DNA from: Branchiostoma floridae
Lineage: Eukaryota; Chordata; Leptocardii; Amphioxiformes; Branchiostomatidae
Assembly (NCBI RefSeq): GCF_000003815.2
Contig: NC_049987.1
Coordinates: forward strand, 10,236,307 to 10,298,306
Reading direction: 5' to 3'
Length of the DNA: 62,000 bases
Below are positions 11,230 through 22,603 of the stretch, piece by piece (the stretch's first letter is position 1; every line of letters begins with the position of its first letter). The notes beneath the pieces are model-generated. The model had not been told where the DNA came from, did no database searches, and saw only the letters and a list, made by a program, of their open reading frames with translations. A program made the translations under genes and the position numbers.

Positions 11230-12066
11230 AGCAAGTGTGTTGTACCGTTACTTGTCTAATGTGAAAGCAAGCGATCAGGTCACCGAACAAGGGCAAAACA
11301 ACATCTTGGTTACCCCTGGCAATATCAAAACAGACCAGCGTTCAATGTTGTTTTTCACAAGCTTGTCATTTTTTTACGCCTGTTAAGTCAATCTGCAAGA
11401 GTCTAAATGAAGATTGACTCTAATGTGTGTGGCTCGGTATGAAACCTTGATAGGGTTAATAGGGCCTCAGAACCTGGAGGCACTGAGTCCGAATCCCTCA
11501 GAGGTACCAATGTTGTGCCTGTTGCAATTGTGAAGGCACTTAACATGTATTTCCTTACTGAAAAATGAGTACCTATCTTGGGCTACCGACGTCCTTCGGA
11601 CGGACATAAATAGTGAACCGCCGTATTTGAGGAGAGAACCTGAGCGTGTAGAAACAACTTAGCCCTAATGGCTGACAATATCAGAAAATTGAAGATTTTA
11701 ACAACATTCTAATAAACGTTTTGGTGCCAGTCTGCACAATAAAAGGACGCCTTCCAGCACTAAGCAGCTGCAGTTTCAACGTTACAAAGTTCCGTATTAC
11801 AAATACGCTGTGGTCAGTTGGTAGACTTCTTTCAAGCCAATCGGCAATGATTCAAATGGGGCTCTGAATATTGACAGTGCTATTCATCTGCGTATACTCG
11901 TGAATGACAAGATGGAATTTAATATAGCAAGTGTGTTTACCGTTACGTGTCTAACCTGAAGGCAAGCGATCAGGTTACAGAGGAAGGGCAAAACAACATT
12001 TTGTGAGAACAAAGAGGTTATTTGGTTGCCCCTGGCAACATCAAAACAGACCACGGTTCAATGTTA
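11230..12066. repeat. local direct duplication of about 120-140 bp
   Basis: Segment 11230-11350 and segment 11926-12066 share AGCAAGTGTGT, ACCGTTAC, GGCAAAACAACAT and ATCAAAACAGACCA in the same order and orientation. The second copy carries an extra ~20 bp. A SINE lies between the copies. The segment is not obviously coding. Confidence 0.7.
11430..11690 (+). mobile_element. tRNA-derived SINE, diverged
   Basis: The B-box-like GAGTCCGAATCCC (about 11484-11496) is followed by TTGTGCCTGTTG, GAAGGCACTTAACATG, GAAAAATGAGTACCTA, CCGACGTCCTTCGGACGGAC and CCGTATTTGAGGAGAGA. These are the same body modules as in the SINE at 1091. Confidence 0.65.
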
Positions 12067-12329
12067 GGATCAAAGCTAAACCTTCTTCTAACACAAAAGT
12101 AGTCACGGATCAAATTTTCCACTACCACTGTCGCCTGGGTTCAGTGTTGTTTCTCAAATAAAACCCGTCGGTCAGTCGAGGTATGCCATATAGCAATATT
12201 TAACAGCCCTGCTCGTAAATGCGTAAATGCATCTGAACACGCATCTGGAGCAGGCAAAACAACGGCTTTGTATAAGTTCAAGCTGCGTAAGACTGGACTG
12301 TAACGTTTGGCCCACTCACAGCGGGAAGC

Positions 12330-12560
12330 AACCCCTACTCTTTTCGATATATATTTAAGTGTGGTGGGATCTTTAACGTGTGACTTCACAAACATGGGGC
12401 CTAGCTATGAGTCCCAAACCAAAGCTAGGTAGTCATTTTGACATGAGTTGAGTGATGAAGTCCTTGAAGTTCCTTATTCTAAGGACATAACATTGGAGCC
12501 TGCTAAGGATTCAAACCGAGAACCTTACAAGCTTGAAATTGTGACAAGCTTTTCCACGAT
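12330..12560 (-). mobile_element. tRNA-derived SINE, minus orientation
   Basis: Read on the minus strand it has a B-box-like GGTTCTCGGTTTGAATCC (12507-12524), then ATGTCCTT, ACCTAGCTTTGGTTTGGGAC and CACACGTTAAAGATCCCACC (near 12360-12380). These are the body modules of the SINE family seen elsewhere here. Confidence 0.6.
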
Positions 12561-13246
12561 CGCTTCACCACCTCGCTTCCACTTCGCCTTGCTTCCATTT
12601 GTTCTTATGTCGGTAGCTTTAGAACCCCAGAAATTGTCATTGTCATTGACGTCCATGGCAGATTTTATCAGCAACAACGGGTGGTATTTTGTTCACATAT
12701 CCTAGTTACAACGTTATTTCAGACACTTAGCAAACAGTATCAGTTGAATGTTACGGCTGGTAGTCTAAGATACACAGACTAAGTGCTGACTCGGTTTACT
12801 GTTACTCTTTCATAGATAGTGTTTTATGTAAAGCCCAGTGACAAAACGGCTGCGTCAATGGCAATTTAGGGCTAATAAACTCGAGTTTCTGGTGCAATAT
12901 TTCACTGATAAAGACTTCGACAGAGACACATCTGCATAAGAATTGAACTTTGAACTGCTAATCTAAAATTGGCTGACGACGCAACGAGTAGACTTTACTT
13001 TTCCTTATATGGATGTGTTTTGTAAACCACTACCCCACTCTCCTAGGCAAAAGTGGTTCAATAAACACTTAAAATTATGGCACGATATATCATTAACAAT
13101 CGGCGAACACGGTGAACTAACTTCCAGCCTTGTCTAAGAATGACAACATCGACATACCGAAGACTACACGAACAGGATTGAATTGACTGTGGCTGGCTGT
13201 AAAAAAAAATGCTGCATTACGTTGTTTCAAATTTCAATGTTATTCC
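12560..13246. other. gene-free stretch
   Basis: No exon, tRNA or structured repeat was recognised here. It lies downstream of gene 2, past its likely polyadenylation signal. Confidence 0.4.
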
Positions 13247-13252
13247 TTTATT
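13247..13252 (-). terminator. polyadenylation signal of gene 2
   Basis: TTTATT (AATAAA on the minus strand) lies 466 bp past the stop codon of gene 2. It is the first canonical signal I noticed in that direction. Confidence 0.4.
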
Positions 13253-13717
13253 CAAATGTGTTCTAATCCTACAGACAAAGGTACTATATGTTAAACTTGC
13301 TTAATTTGTCACTAGTAGACTGACAGACGATTAAAATGAATACATCTAATGGGAATTTCACAATCAATTAAATGACAATAAACATTCACGAGAATGGTTC
13401 AACAAAATGGGTCGGTGTGCAATGATACTTTAAAGACAGCTAGTGTGACAGTCATACTATTCATACATTGATCATTGATTTTTTTCTAAATTGCATTCGT
13501 TACTGTGGACGTTGATATCAAGATAAAACCTGGCATATAATGATATATGGTTATATCAAAACACCATGATACCTCATTTCTTCAACATATGGACTGTTGT
13601 ACACGTTAGCAAGGAACAACTAAAGGACCATTACCAGTAACCGATCTAGAGTATGCAGAGGAAAGTACATGAAAAGTTTTTACTTCGTTATTGGATACGT
13701 AATGAAGAATACGCAAA

Positions 13718-16368
13718 TCAGTTCAATTCATAATGCTTACGTAAGGAACGTGCTATTTCCATTGCCTGTTTTTCTAATTCTCCAACGCTTGAAATCACCG
13801 TTAATAATTCATTTCTAGTCTTTGCTATGGATGCTTTGAAGTACGACAGAGTCTGCAGATCATTCTTCAGAAGGAGCTCTGTCAAGTCTGGTGTAACTTC
13901 TTTGACACCTGGCGTAGGCAGCTGATCAATCTGTTCCTGTTCTATCCACTCAATTATTTTTCTGTGTCTTGTTGTGAAGGTGTCCTCGCTATTTGAGGAC
14001 CTTAGAAACATACCACACAACCTCTGAAACATACTATACAACGGCCAGGCAAGCAACGTATTATAAACCCGCCGATACATACTACACAACCTCTGAAACT
14101 TACTATACAACCACTGGCCAAGGAACGTGTTACAAACCCACCAAGATTTTCCTGACTCCTCTTTGTTGTCTGTTGACACTGATATAGATTCTTTGAGTTT
14201 AGCCAAACAACTCGAGATAAGTTGCAAAATCGTCTCTTGAAGCCGGTGCAGAGTTGGTGTTATCTCCGACAGACCAGCTCCACTCTCCATGCGAGTACCT
14301 GTACCAAAATAAAATATCCCAAGATATACGTTATAAAATACATTGGAATGAAAGAAAAAAGTTATAGCTTTCTGATATGCTTAGGCTTTTTTATCTGGGC
14401 CCACTCATGCGGGGATATGTATTTTTTTTTTACATTTCAAAATACTATTGAATTTGCAACTTCTTGCCCGAATGCTAATTGCGAGTGAACAAAAATTAAC
14501 AATAGTGACAAGTACAAAGTGAATAAAGACATACAAGTCAAACAGCCAATGAATATTAGATTACGTTACTAGTATGAAATAATATTCTAAATATTGATAT
14601 TAATATTCTATATATTATATTAATGCGGGGTTTGACTTCTTTGAAAGTGATGGACAATGAAAAGCAATTTAGTTCAGTAGTCATTAATTGCGTTCTGAAA
14701 CAACATCCCAGAAGACAAAGACAGGATAGTAATGTAAAATATTAATAGGAAGATACTTACGGATTTTGCCGACTTCTCTTTCCAAACGCCGACGATGGAC
14801 GGGTGTCATCTCTCCCTCCAGGTTTTCGAGCTTGAGGAGTTGTTGTACTGTCGTCATGTCGCCGAAGTTTCCTTGAAGATGCTGCAAATTTATATCTCGT
14901 AGAAACGTTGGTAGATCCATTGAGACTTGGTGAACGATATCGATGAGGGATTGGTACTGTTCGCTCAGCTGGGTCACTGAACCCCTACATAAGAACAGTT
15001 TCAAGACGTCTCCGTCATATCATTTGCCACATTATAACAAACACGCCTCTCATCATGCTAAAAAGCAACTTGGAATAGCAACTAGCCAACAAAATACGCA
15101 TTTGTGGAATTTGGGTTCTGTTCAAGAGCACACAATAACTGCAAGAGAAAACAACTAGAGTTCAGCGACTTCATGAAATATTTATTTATTGTAAATTTCA
15201 TGCAAATGACTTACACATTTACATGATTTAGACATGTGAAGGACATACATGGTGAATGGCACAAGTACAAAATTCCCATCATTAAGTGGTTTTGCCAATT
15301 TTGCATATATTAGGCAAATTAGTTCCTCATTTGCATATTTGGTATCTGCTTATGTTCCACCTATCAGAGTTTATATATGTTACAAGTCCAGTCATTGAAA
15401 ACAATGGAATTATACAATTACCTAATTCATTATGCAAATTAAGTCCTCAATTGGTTAATATGTGTATTATTAGGAACATCTTTGCCTAAGCTACCTGTAT
15501 GCCTAAAATGATGACAAATCGTCGTTCCTTTCTGTAGTTATCGTCTTTGGATGTCTTGACAAAAAGGCCCCTGTAGTTCCAAAATTAAATGCATTTTATA
15601 TTGTACAACATTGTCTAATTTACCTACATACGAAAAATCATGAGAATCCGCTGTTCATGAGTTATCCTTTTCAGAGGCTCTTGACAAAAATGTCCCGGCC
15701 CTGTCATCCTTTAACTAGCTGCTAGGGGGCCCAAACTTATGCACAAGAGCTATCTAACACCTAATTAAACTCGTGACCATAGCTTGTTCAGAACACGAGA
15801 TAGCAAAATCGGAAGTTACGCTGCAGTATCAAGGAAAGCCGCAAGGGGGGGGGCAAATTTCCACCTTTCATCACACCATGCATGGCCATACCAACACACC
15901 TAGTATGAAATCAATCCACCCAACCGTTCTTGAGTTATCTTGTTCACAAACACACAGACACACACAAAAAACACGCAGGTGAAAGTATAACCTCCAGGAA
16001 TATTTCATGGAGGTAAAAACACCCCTTGCCATGTTGTTGCAAACAAAATACCTCTAAACAAAGCAATAGAACCGCAGTAAATCTTTCTGCGTCTGCACTA
16101 ATATGGCTCTGACATGATTACATGGTAGTATTAGCATATGAACAGCATAACAATACTATACATACCTTATATTCTGAAGTTCTGTTATCAATGTTGTGGT
16201 GAGGTCGTGGAGCGATTCGCATCGTTTTGGTAAAAGTGAAGGCGCGGTTGGTTGCGTGTCTACGTCCTCTTGCAACACAGCTAATACTTTTGAAATGACA
16301 TTCAGGCCAGGCTTACACAAAGCTAGTATCTCAGAGGTTTGCTCCTTGAAAGCGAGTGAACTGGCCAT
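13718..16368 (-). CDS. gene 2: SAM-like protein with tandem aromatic repeat (335 aa)
   Basis: A paralogue of genes 1 and 3, not a named family I know. Predicted exons are 16368-16166, 14984-14761 and 14298-13718, with GT/AG borders, phases 2 then 1, and 336 codons with stop. The start at 16368 has a strong context (ACCATGG); an in-frame ATG at 16449 would add 27 residues. Residues 1-67 are helical. Residues about 91-142 are SAM-like (LPTFLRDINLQHL to LEREVGKIR). In place of a Gly/Ala membrane segment, residues 197-219 and 220-242 are two copies of a 23-residue Trp/Phe/Tyr/Arg unit (LYSxFQRLC core). The tail includes KIIEWIEQEQ and a long helix ending HYELN. Likely an assembly partner or amphipathic membrane binder (inference). 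Confidence 0.75.
15170..16016. repeat. dispersed retroelement-derived sequence in intron 1 of gene 2
   Basis: AT-rich blocks are followed by GCTAGGGGGCCCAAAC (also at about 39890), then a CCGTTCTTGAGTTATCTTG stretch, an ACACACAGACACACA run, and a small hairpin CCTCCAGGAATATTTCATGG/AGG. The organisation resembles the 3' end of a retroelement family common in marine invertebrates. No coding remnant seen. Confidence 0.5.
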
Positions 16369-16932
16369 GGTGCCTACGACGCTGCTGGGTAAACCTTTTA
16401 CGAAAAAAGATATCCTGTTTTGACTTAACGTATGCTTGGTAGACGTCATCCGACCTTAGCTACCGACCACCCAGCAGAACAAACAATGAATATGGAGCCC
16501 TATTCGCCGACACCTAGTCTTTTGTTATGGCAATTACAAACAACAGTTTGTCTCACGTCGCAACAGGCACGCAGTAGCCCACGACCGAAGCACTCAAAAC
16601 CCAGGACTGTATAGCGCCGCCCCAGCGAGCGGCTGCCAAATACTACCAGCCAAATTCTTCAGTATTAAACAAATTTCCACCATTTTGAGGCTGGAGATCA
16701 CTTGGGCTGGCTAAAAGGGAAATTTGTTGCCGATATAAACACACGTTCATGCAGTTGTATTCTTTTTGATTTGGGACTCTTTTACCCGCTCGGAGTAATA
16801 CATAAATGAGACCACTATTGTATAGGGCATGGTGTATATAGGGACACACTCGTGTGATACGAAGCAGACATACTCCGGTGTAGCTGGGTTAACTTGGCTG
16901 TGTATGAGACAGGTAAATGCAGTATAGCCAAA
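16369..16932. promoter_or_regulatory. divergent intergenic region of genes 2 and 3
   Basis: Genes 2 (-) and 3 (+) face away from each other with 564 bp between start codons, so both promoters must lie here unless further upstream exons exist. A TATATA at 16835-16840 is placed to start plus-strand transcription about 70 bp before the ATG of gene 3. No clear TATA for gene 2 was seen. GC-rich sequence lies near 16600-16640. Confidence 0.4.
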
Positions 16933-19900
16933 ATGCCTCCAAACTTCTTTTTTGTACGCAAAGAAGTAGATCAAACCTTGGGATGCATCCCATCACTGAA
17001 TCGCGCTTTTACCGGTGGTAACCTCAAGGACTTCCACAACAAGTTGTTGCTGGATCCGAAGAGCGTCAACGCACTGCAAAAGAGTGACTTACAAGGGGAG
17101 ATCCCAAGTGACCTTCAGTACCTGCTTGGCGACTTTGAAATTGAAATATTGAAATCATCTATTGAGATTCAGTAAGTGTCTTTCAATGATTTATTTGTGC
17201 ATGGGGGCATGATTCTAGGTCTAATACTTATTAGTCTTAACCCACTCATTATGCAGAGCGCGGGACATTTCATTAACCACTGCCTTCAAAGAAGAGTCAA
17301 GCCCCACAATAGTTTATGTAGTACCTTATAGCTGATCAAAAAATGCGCGCGCGGATATCATCCATAAAATTAACTAAGTGTTACCTAACGTTACTTTAGT
17401 ACTATACATGCAATTGGCCTAATTCGAGCATAATTTAGAATATTATGAATATCATCATTAACCCTCAAACCACCGTATGGGGTCAAAACAGACCCCGAGC
17501 CCTCCTTTCAGGAGTTTGTTTGTATATCTGTCCTATAACTTCTTATACGTTTTTGCCGAGATTAACTTATTGTTGATTAAGTTATCCTCGAAAGTTTATG
17601 CATGGTCCAGTGGGGTCAAAACTGACCCCAGCATTTTTTTAAACAAATTTTTGCGACCCACACCTAAACTACTTATTGTAGGAACACGAAATTTATAGAG
17701 AATGATGTACATGTCAGCAAAAATTTTTGTAGCAATTTTTGTGTCATTATCATGTCATATGACGACATTATGACGTCATCTAGTTAATATCGGCCGCCAT
17801 CTTGGATTTTGACTGATGACGTCATCAAATTAGCATAGATTACGAATGTTGAGTCCTGAAATTTATGATGAATTTTATAAGATGTGATAAACAATTGTTA
17901 TTCGCCAAGAAAACCTTAAAACCTAAATGTTTAGTACAAAATTAGAAACTTTCGTAATAAATATGTCTGTCAGAATTCCGTTGCCATGGCAACATAAAAA
18001 ATGATGAACACATTTTGTTCACTGAAAATGTTTGCTATCAACATTTTCTAAAAACTTACCAAGTTTGGTGGCCCTAGCATAAGCCATTCAGGCGCCATAT
18101 GACATTGAAGCTGGTACAGGCATCAAAAACCTCCTTCCCGGTCTCAATAGCGTTGGTGCAAAATGTGATCCTCATGATCTTTTGCATAAATAATGATAAT
18201 GAGCTAGAAGTATCCTCACCTAATCATGTCAGACTGTCCCACATAGATGAATGAAACTATACATATATACAAATCACAAAAAGATTCACACAAAAAACTG
18301 TATTTGTACAAAACGTTTTGGGGTCAGTTTTGACCCCATACGGTAATCTACGTCACAAAAAAAGCTACAGTGGTTTGAAGGTTAATAACATTGCAACGTG
18401 ATTATCTTAGCAAGTGTTTCTAATTTTCAAGTTCATATAGATAATACAGTCAGTGTGGTTCCCTGGTACCTGTGCTTGACATATGACAGATAATGATACA
18501 ATTATATTATCCTCAAATAAATTGAGCAATAGTTGATTGAAATCATGTTTTACACAGTGCGAAGGTTAAAAAGCTTATCAAGCTTTTGGTAGCAGTGCAT
18601 GATGCAGTTGAAGACAACACACGCTCTACCGAGGAGTTCTTGAAGAACATAAACCTGAGTAAGTATGCAGAGGCCCTGTCAGACTACGACACCGTGGAGG
18701 ACTTCACCGATAGCACCACAGCTGAAGAACTGGCGACGGAGCTGGAGAACTTACTCCAGGAAAAAGGACCAAGGCCACAACGCAGGAAGCTGGTGAGAGA
18801 AGTCGAGAAATGCAGTACGTATTTCATTGTCATGGACTAACTGCTCTGTAAAACTAATTCAAAATCAATTCACTTCTATCTACTTCTGTCAGCGACAGGT
18901 AAAATGTTGTCATGTTTGTGCTACAAGTGTAATGATGATTATAAATAGAAACTAGAAAGGCCGACATTTGCTTGAGAGCAAATGCAGCATATTTCAGCCA
19001 TCTCCTTCCCCATGCAACAATAGACTATTCCAAAATCACCCATGTGCAAAAATCGAACACTTTTGTTTAAAAGTCACTTCCACTAATGACACTTAATGAC
19101 ACCTAAAAATGAATCTTACAAAATTCGTAGTGCAAGAATGGACTCTTCCAGTGCACCCCATGTGAATTTGCACAATAGACCAGTCCAGAAATACTCCCAC
19201 TGAAAACACGGCCAAGGTTGAACTAAGCAAAAAAGGCATGAAAAGGTAAAATAGACCAGTCCAAAAACACTTCACTAAAAATGGAATATTGAATCATCAC
19301 CTTTCTAAAACTAAATTTGAAAACATCCCCATGCAAGAATGGACTCTTCTTGCGATGCCCCTGTGTAAAGTGGTGCAGTCCAAAAATACATCCGCTAAAA
19401 TTGGACTTGGACGTAATCACCAAAGTCCCAAAAATGGATTTTAAAAATCCCCTCATGTAAGGATGGACTCTTCCAGCACAACCTATGTAAAATTGCAAAG
19501 TAGACCAGTCAAAAAATAACCACACTGAAACAATTTGACATATCAAATCACCAAAGTCCATAAACAAATTTTTAAGAAATGCCCCCCTCCATGCAAGAAT
19601 GGACTCTTCCTGTACACCCCATGTAAAATTGCAAAATAGTCCAGTTCAAAAATACTCCTACTGAGAGACATTATATAATCAACAGTCCAAAGATGAATTT
19701 AAAAAATATGTACCCCCTCCGTGCCAGAATGGACTCATCCAGATATCACCAGGCTCAATGATTGGCTGCCGATCCCCTTCGGGATGTTGACTCAGGCTAC
19801 GTGATTGGTTGCCTCTTTAATCAAGTTACTAGTATATATAGACATTTGCACATGCTGTCTTCAGGTGGGAGAGGTCGTTGACCCTCTGGCCAGTGGAGAA

Positions 19901-22603
19901 TTACCAAAAAAGTTCCCAAATATATCATTTTGAAGTGGTTTATGCTAGAAATTATACATGGATCATTTGAATGAATATCTAGTGCACCTATTTACCAAAT
20001 TGTAGGTCATTTGGTTACAAGACCAGGGAACAGGAGCCAAAAGCGTACGTTTTTGGTCAAACAATGGCCAAAAAATTCCAAAATTAAGCATTTTGTTGTA
20101 TCGTATGCCAAAAGTGTTATTGAATTCATGTGCGCATATGTAGACGGCACTCTTATACCAAATTTCAGGTCATTTGGTTGTAAAATGGGGGTATAGGAGC
20201 CAAAAATGTCATTTTTGGGGCAAAAAATGCCAAAATTAAGCATTTTGCTGTACCGTATGCCAAAAATTTTTGTGGGCAAATCTTTGTGGCCATATGATCA
20301 AGGCATCTCTGTACCAAATTTCAGGTCATTCGGCTGTAATACCAGGGTACAGGGGGGCAAAATGTACATAAAAATTGCAAAAAATATGAATAAAATCATT
20401 TTAAAGGAAGATATGAAAAAAATGAGAGACAAGGACCTGGGTATTGACCCACTCTACCCTTGTGCCAAATCTCAAGTAATTTGGTCCAGGAACGACGGAG
20501 TTGAATCGATTTGAAGATTTGACAGGAGAAAGAAGAAGAAAGAAGAAACATTACGAATACAATATATTTCACCATACCTATGGTATGGCTGAAATATAAG
20601 TATCAAAACTAGCAAAACATATCTCGCCGCATTGCGGTATATTGGTATCTTTTATTTTCAATATGTGATATCTAGTCCTTACGTTTGTCGTGTGTACACC
20701 ATTCACAGAATTTTAGTGCCTGAGTTATTTTATGTGCCTTTAAATGCGCCATGTTGTGTTACTCATGTCCGCTGTTTGTTATAACGATCCTGTGCTTTTG
20801 TTGCTTGAATACTTAACCTTGATAGTCATTTCTCCGCATATCCGCAGTCTCTCGCTCAAGCCTCTCGGTTCAGGTTAATCAGATAAGAGTCGTTTACTTG
20901 AAACAAATAACTGTTACAGAGGATACATCACACATTTACCTTTCACATTTATATTTCAAAACACGACATGATCATACTATTAGCTGGAATATAAACTGCA
21001 TTGGTTACGTATTGTTTTTCAGGAGGTAAGAAAGATGGGATTCCAGAGTTAGTTGATGAGATGCGTGAAACCCTCCGCGATATTCTAGCTTTTTCAGAAA
21101 AAATGGCAGGTGATTTTTCTCAGATCAAGAAAAAGATACGCACTGCCATTGATACCATTAATAAGAATAAAAGGAAATATCAGAGTGACAAAAACTACTA
21201 CTCCTGGGCCAAGTTGATCTGTGTGGGGCTCTGCGTCGTGGCAGTAGCTGTTACTGCCGGGGCAACCGTCTGCGTCGCTATTGGGGTTAAGACTGCAGTT
21301 ACTGGTGCGACTGCGGCAGGTGCTGCTGGGACTGCAGCAGGTGTAGCAGGTGCCGGTGGGACTACAGCAGCTGCAGCAGGAACTTGTATAACTACAGCTG
21401 GGACAGCAGTTGCTGGTGTAACTGTGACAGGTGAAGCAGTTGCTGTTGTGGCTGTGAAAGGTGCAACAGGTGCTGGTATGACTGCAGCAGGTGCAATGGG
21501 TGCTGGTGCATACTTGTCACACAAGAAGACAATGGGTAATTTACCGTTGTCTTTGCTTTTACATTCTAAACATAATATAATGGTAATGTGGATGATGACA
21601 TATTACAGATGTTATTTTTTCGGATTGATCATTATCAAATCGTGTAGTATCTGCAACGATTTTAAACCTCTCTATATTCTCCCTAGAGCTTTCGGATTAT
21701 GTGGACGAGCTAACGGGGATGGAGAAGGCTATGGGGACTATCCATGGCCATGTGATGGAGCGAGAAGTAGACTGGATAAACGATGTGCTCGGTCCCGCAA
21801 AGCAGGCAGATGTGAACCAGGTATGACTGTTATGTCCTCCTGGGAATATGTTCACAAGTATTATCAGTAACTTACTACCCTCTTCAGGTAAAACTTTATT
21901 TCAGGTAAAACAATACTGGGGTAACATGTGCATATTATCACAGTAGTCAGTCGTAGTACACCAATGGTGTTAGGGGTTCATTTGAACATTTATAATGATG
22001 TAGATTAAATTTACAAGACGACTAAGAATGTACTAGTCTGTAACAATTTCATTTACTTTTTTTCTCCGACAATCCTCTATCGCTACCCGTAGTATCTCAC
22101 AAGTGATAGATAAATGCCTAGGTTGTCTCGTATGCTTTTGTGAGGCCATATGTGTAGCCGGGTGGTAGCCGGTTGAAAGGCCGAGCCTATCTCTGTCTTT
22201 CCATCGCGTTTTTTCTCCCTAGATGAAGTCAAGTATACCGTATACCCGTTTTACACCTTAGTGGAGTGGGAAAAGTTGTGCCAAGTATCTTTCACAAGGA
22301 AAGAACGTTTAGCCAAGAGTACCAGGAATCGAATACGTAACCTTTCGATCTCGTGTCCATTAGCCTAGTAAGCACTCGGCCATTCGAACACCTCTATCGA
22401 AACTAGATGTCATTGTTTTACTATTTCACCACCCATAGGGTGCGGTGGCAGAACGAGTCGTCAAACTACCATCAGCCTCACCAGACAATCAGAAGTTCAG
22501 AGAGGAGACAAAGGCATCGCTGGAAAACTTGGTAATGTTTAGTAAGAACATGACCAACCTCAAGGATACCGCAAACTCCGTTCTGTCTTACCTTCATGGG
22601 TAG
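16933..22603 (+). CDS. gene 3: SAM-like plus Gly/Ala-rich hydrophobic protein (435 aa)
   Basis: A paralogue of gene 1. Predicted exons are 16933-17171, 18558-18814, 21023-21535, 21687-21820 and 22439-22603. Borders are GT/AG and phases 2,1,1,0 agree, giving 436 codons with stop. ATG 16933 is the first in the frame. Residues 1-79 are helical. Residues about 103-165 are SAM-like (FLKNINLSKYAEAL, aligned at the same residue number as in gene 1). Residues 170-222 are a charged helix. Residues 226-330 are a very long Ala/Gly/Val/Thr-rich hydrophobic segment, long enough for several passes. The tail has REVDWINDVL and ERVVKLPS, matching gene 1's RQWLNDIH and KLVILPS. The tail is split in two exons here but is one exon in gene 1. 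The membrane assembly role is inference. Confidence 0.8.
17458..18385. mobile_element. piggyBac-like non-autonomous element
   Basis: TTAA at 17458-17461 and TTAA at 18382-18385 flank inverted ends: CCCTCAAACCACCGTATGGG on the left, and on the right the reverse complement with CCTTCAAACCAC plus ACCGTATGGGGTC. TTAA duplication with a CCYT terminus is diagnostic of the piggyBac superfamily. No transposase frame is present. GGGGTCAAAACTGACCCC-type palindromes occur near 17479, 17612 and 18312. The element sits in intron 1 of gene 3. Confidence 0.7.
19010..19745. repeat. degenerate tandem repeat, about 125-bp period
   Basis: GCAAGAATGGACTCTTCC followed by CACCCCATGTRAAATTGCA and TAGACCAGTCCAAAAATAC recurs near 19133, 19333, 19457, 19592 and 19722. 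It lies in intron 2 of gene 3. Frames across it are repeat-derived. Confidence 0.7.
19985..20590 (+). repeat. tandem 155-165 bp repeat ending in an AGAAGAAAGAAG tail
   Basis: Three units begin TACCAAATTTCAGGTCATTTGG at about 19992, 20157 and 20312 and contain AATTAAGCATTTTGYTGTA. The block ends with GACAGGAGAAAGAAGAAGAA and a short hairpin CCATACCTATGGTATGG. It looks like the 3' end of a retroelement inserted in intron 2 of gene 3. Confidence 0.6.
22240..22400 (-). mobile_element. tRNA-derived SINE in intron 4 of gene 3
   Basis: The minus strand has GGTTACGTATTCGATTCCTGG (B-box-like, near 22324-22342), then TTTCCTTGTGAAAGATACTTGGC and CTCCACTAAGGTGTAAAACGGG, the SINE body modules. It ends about 40 bp before exon 5 of gene 3. 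Confidence 0.55.
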
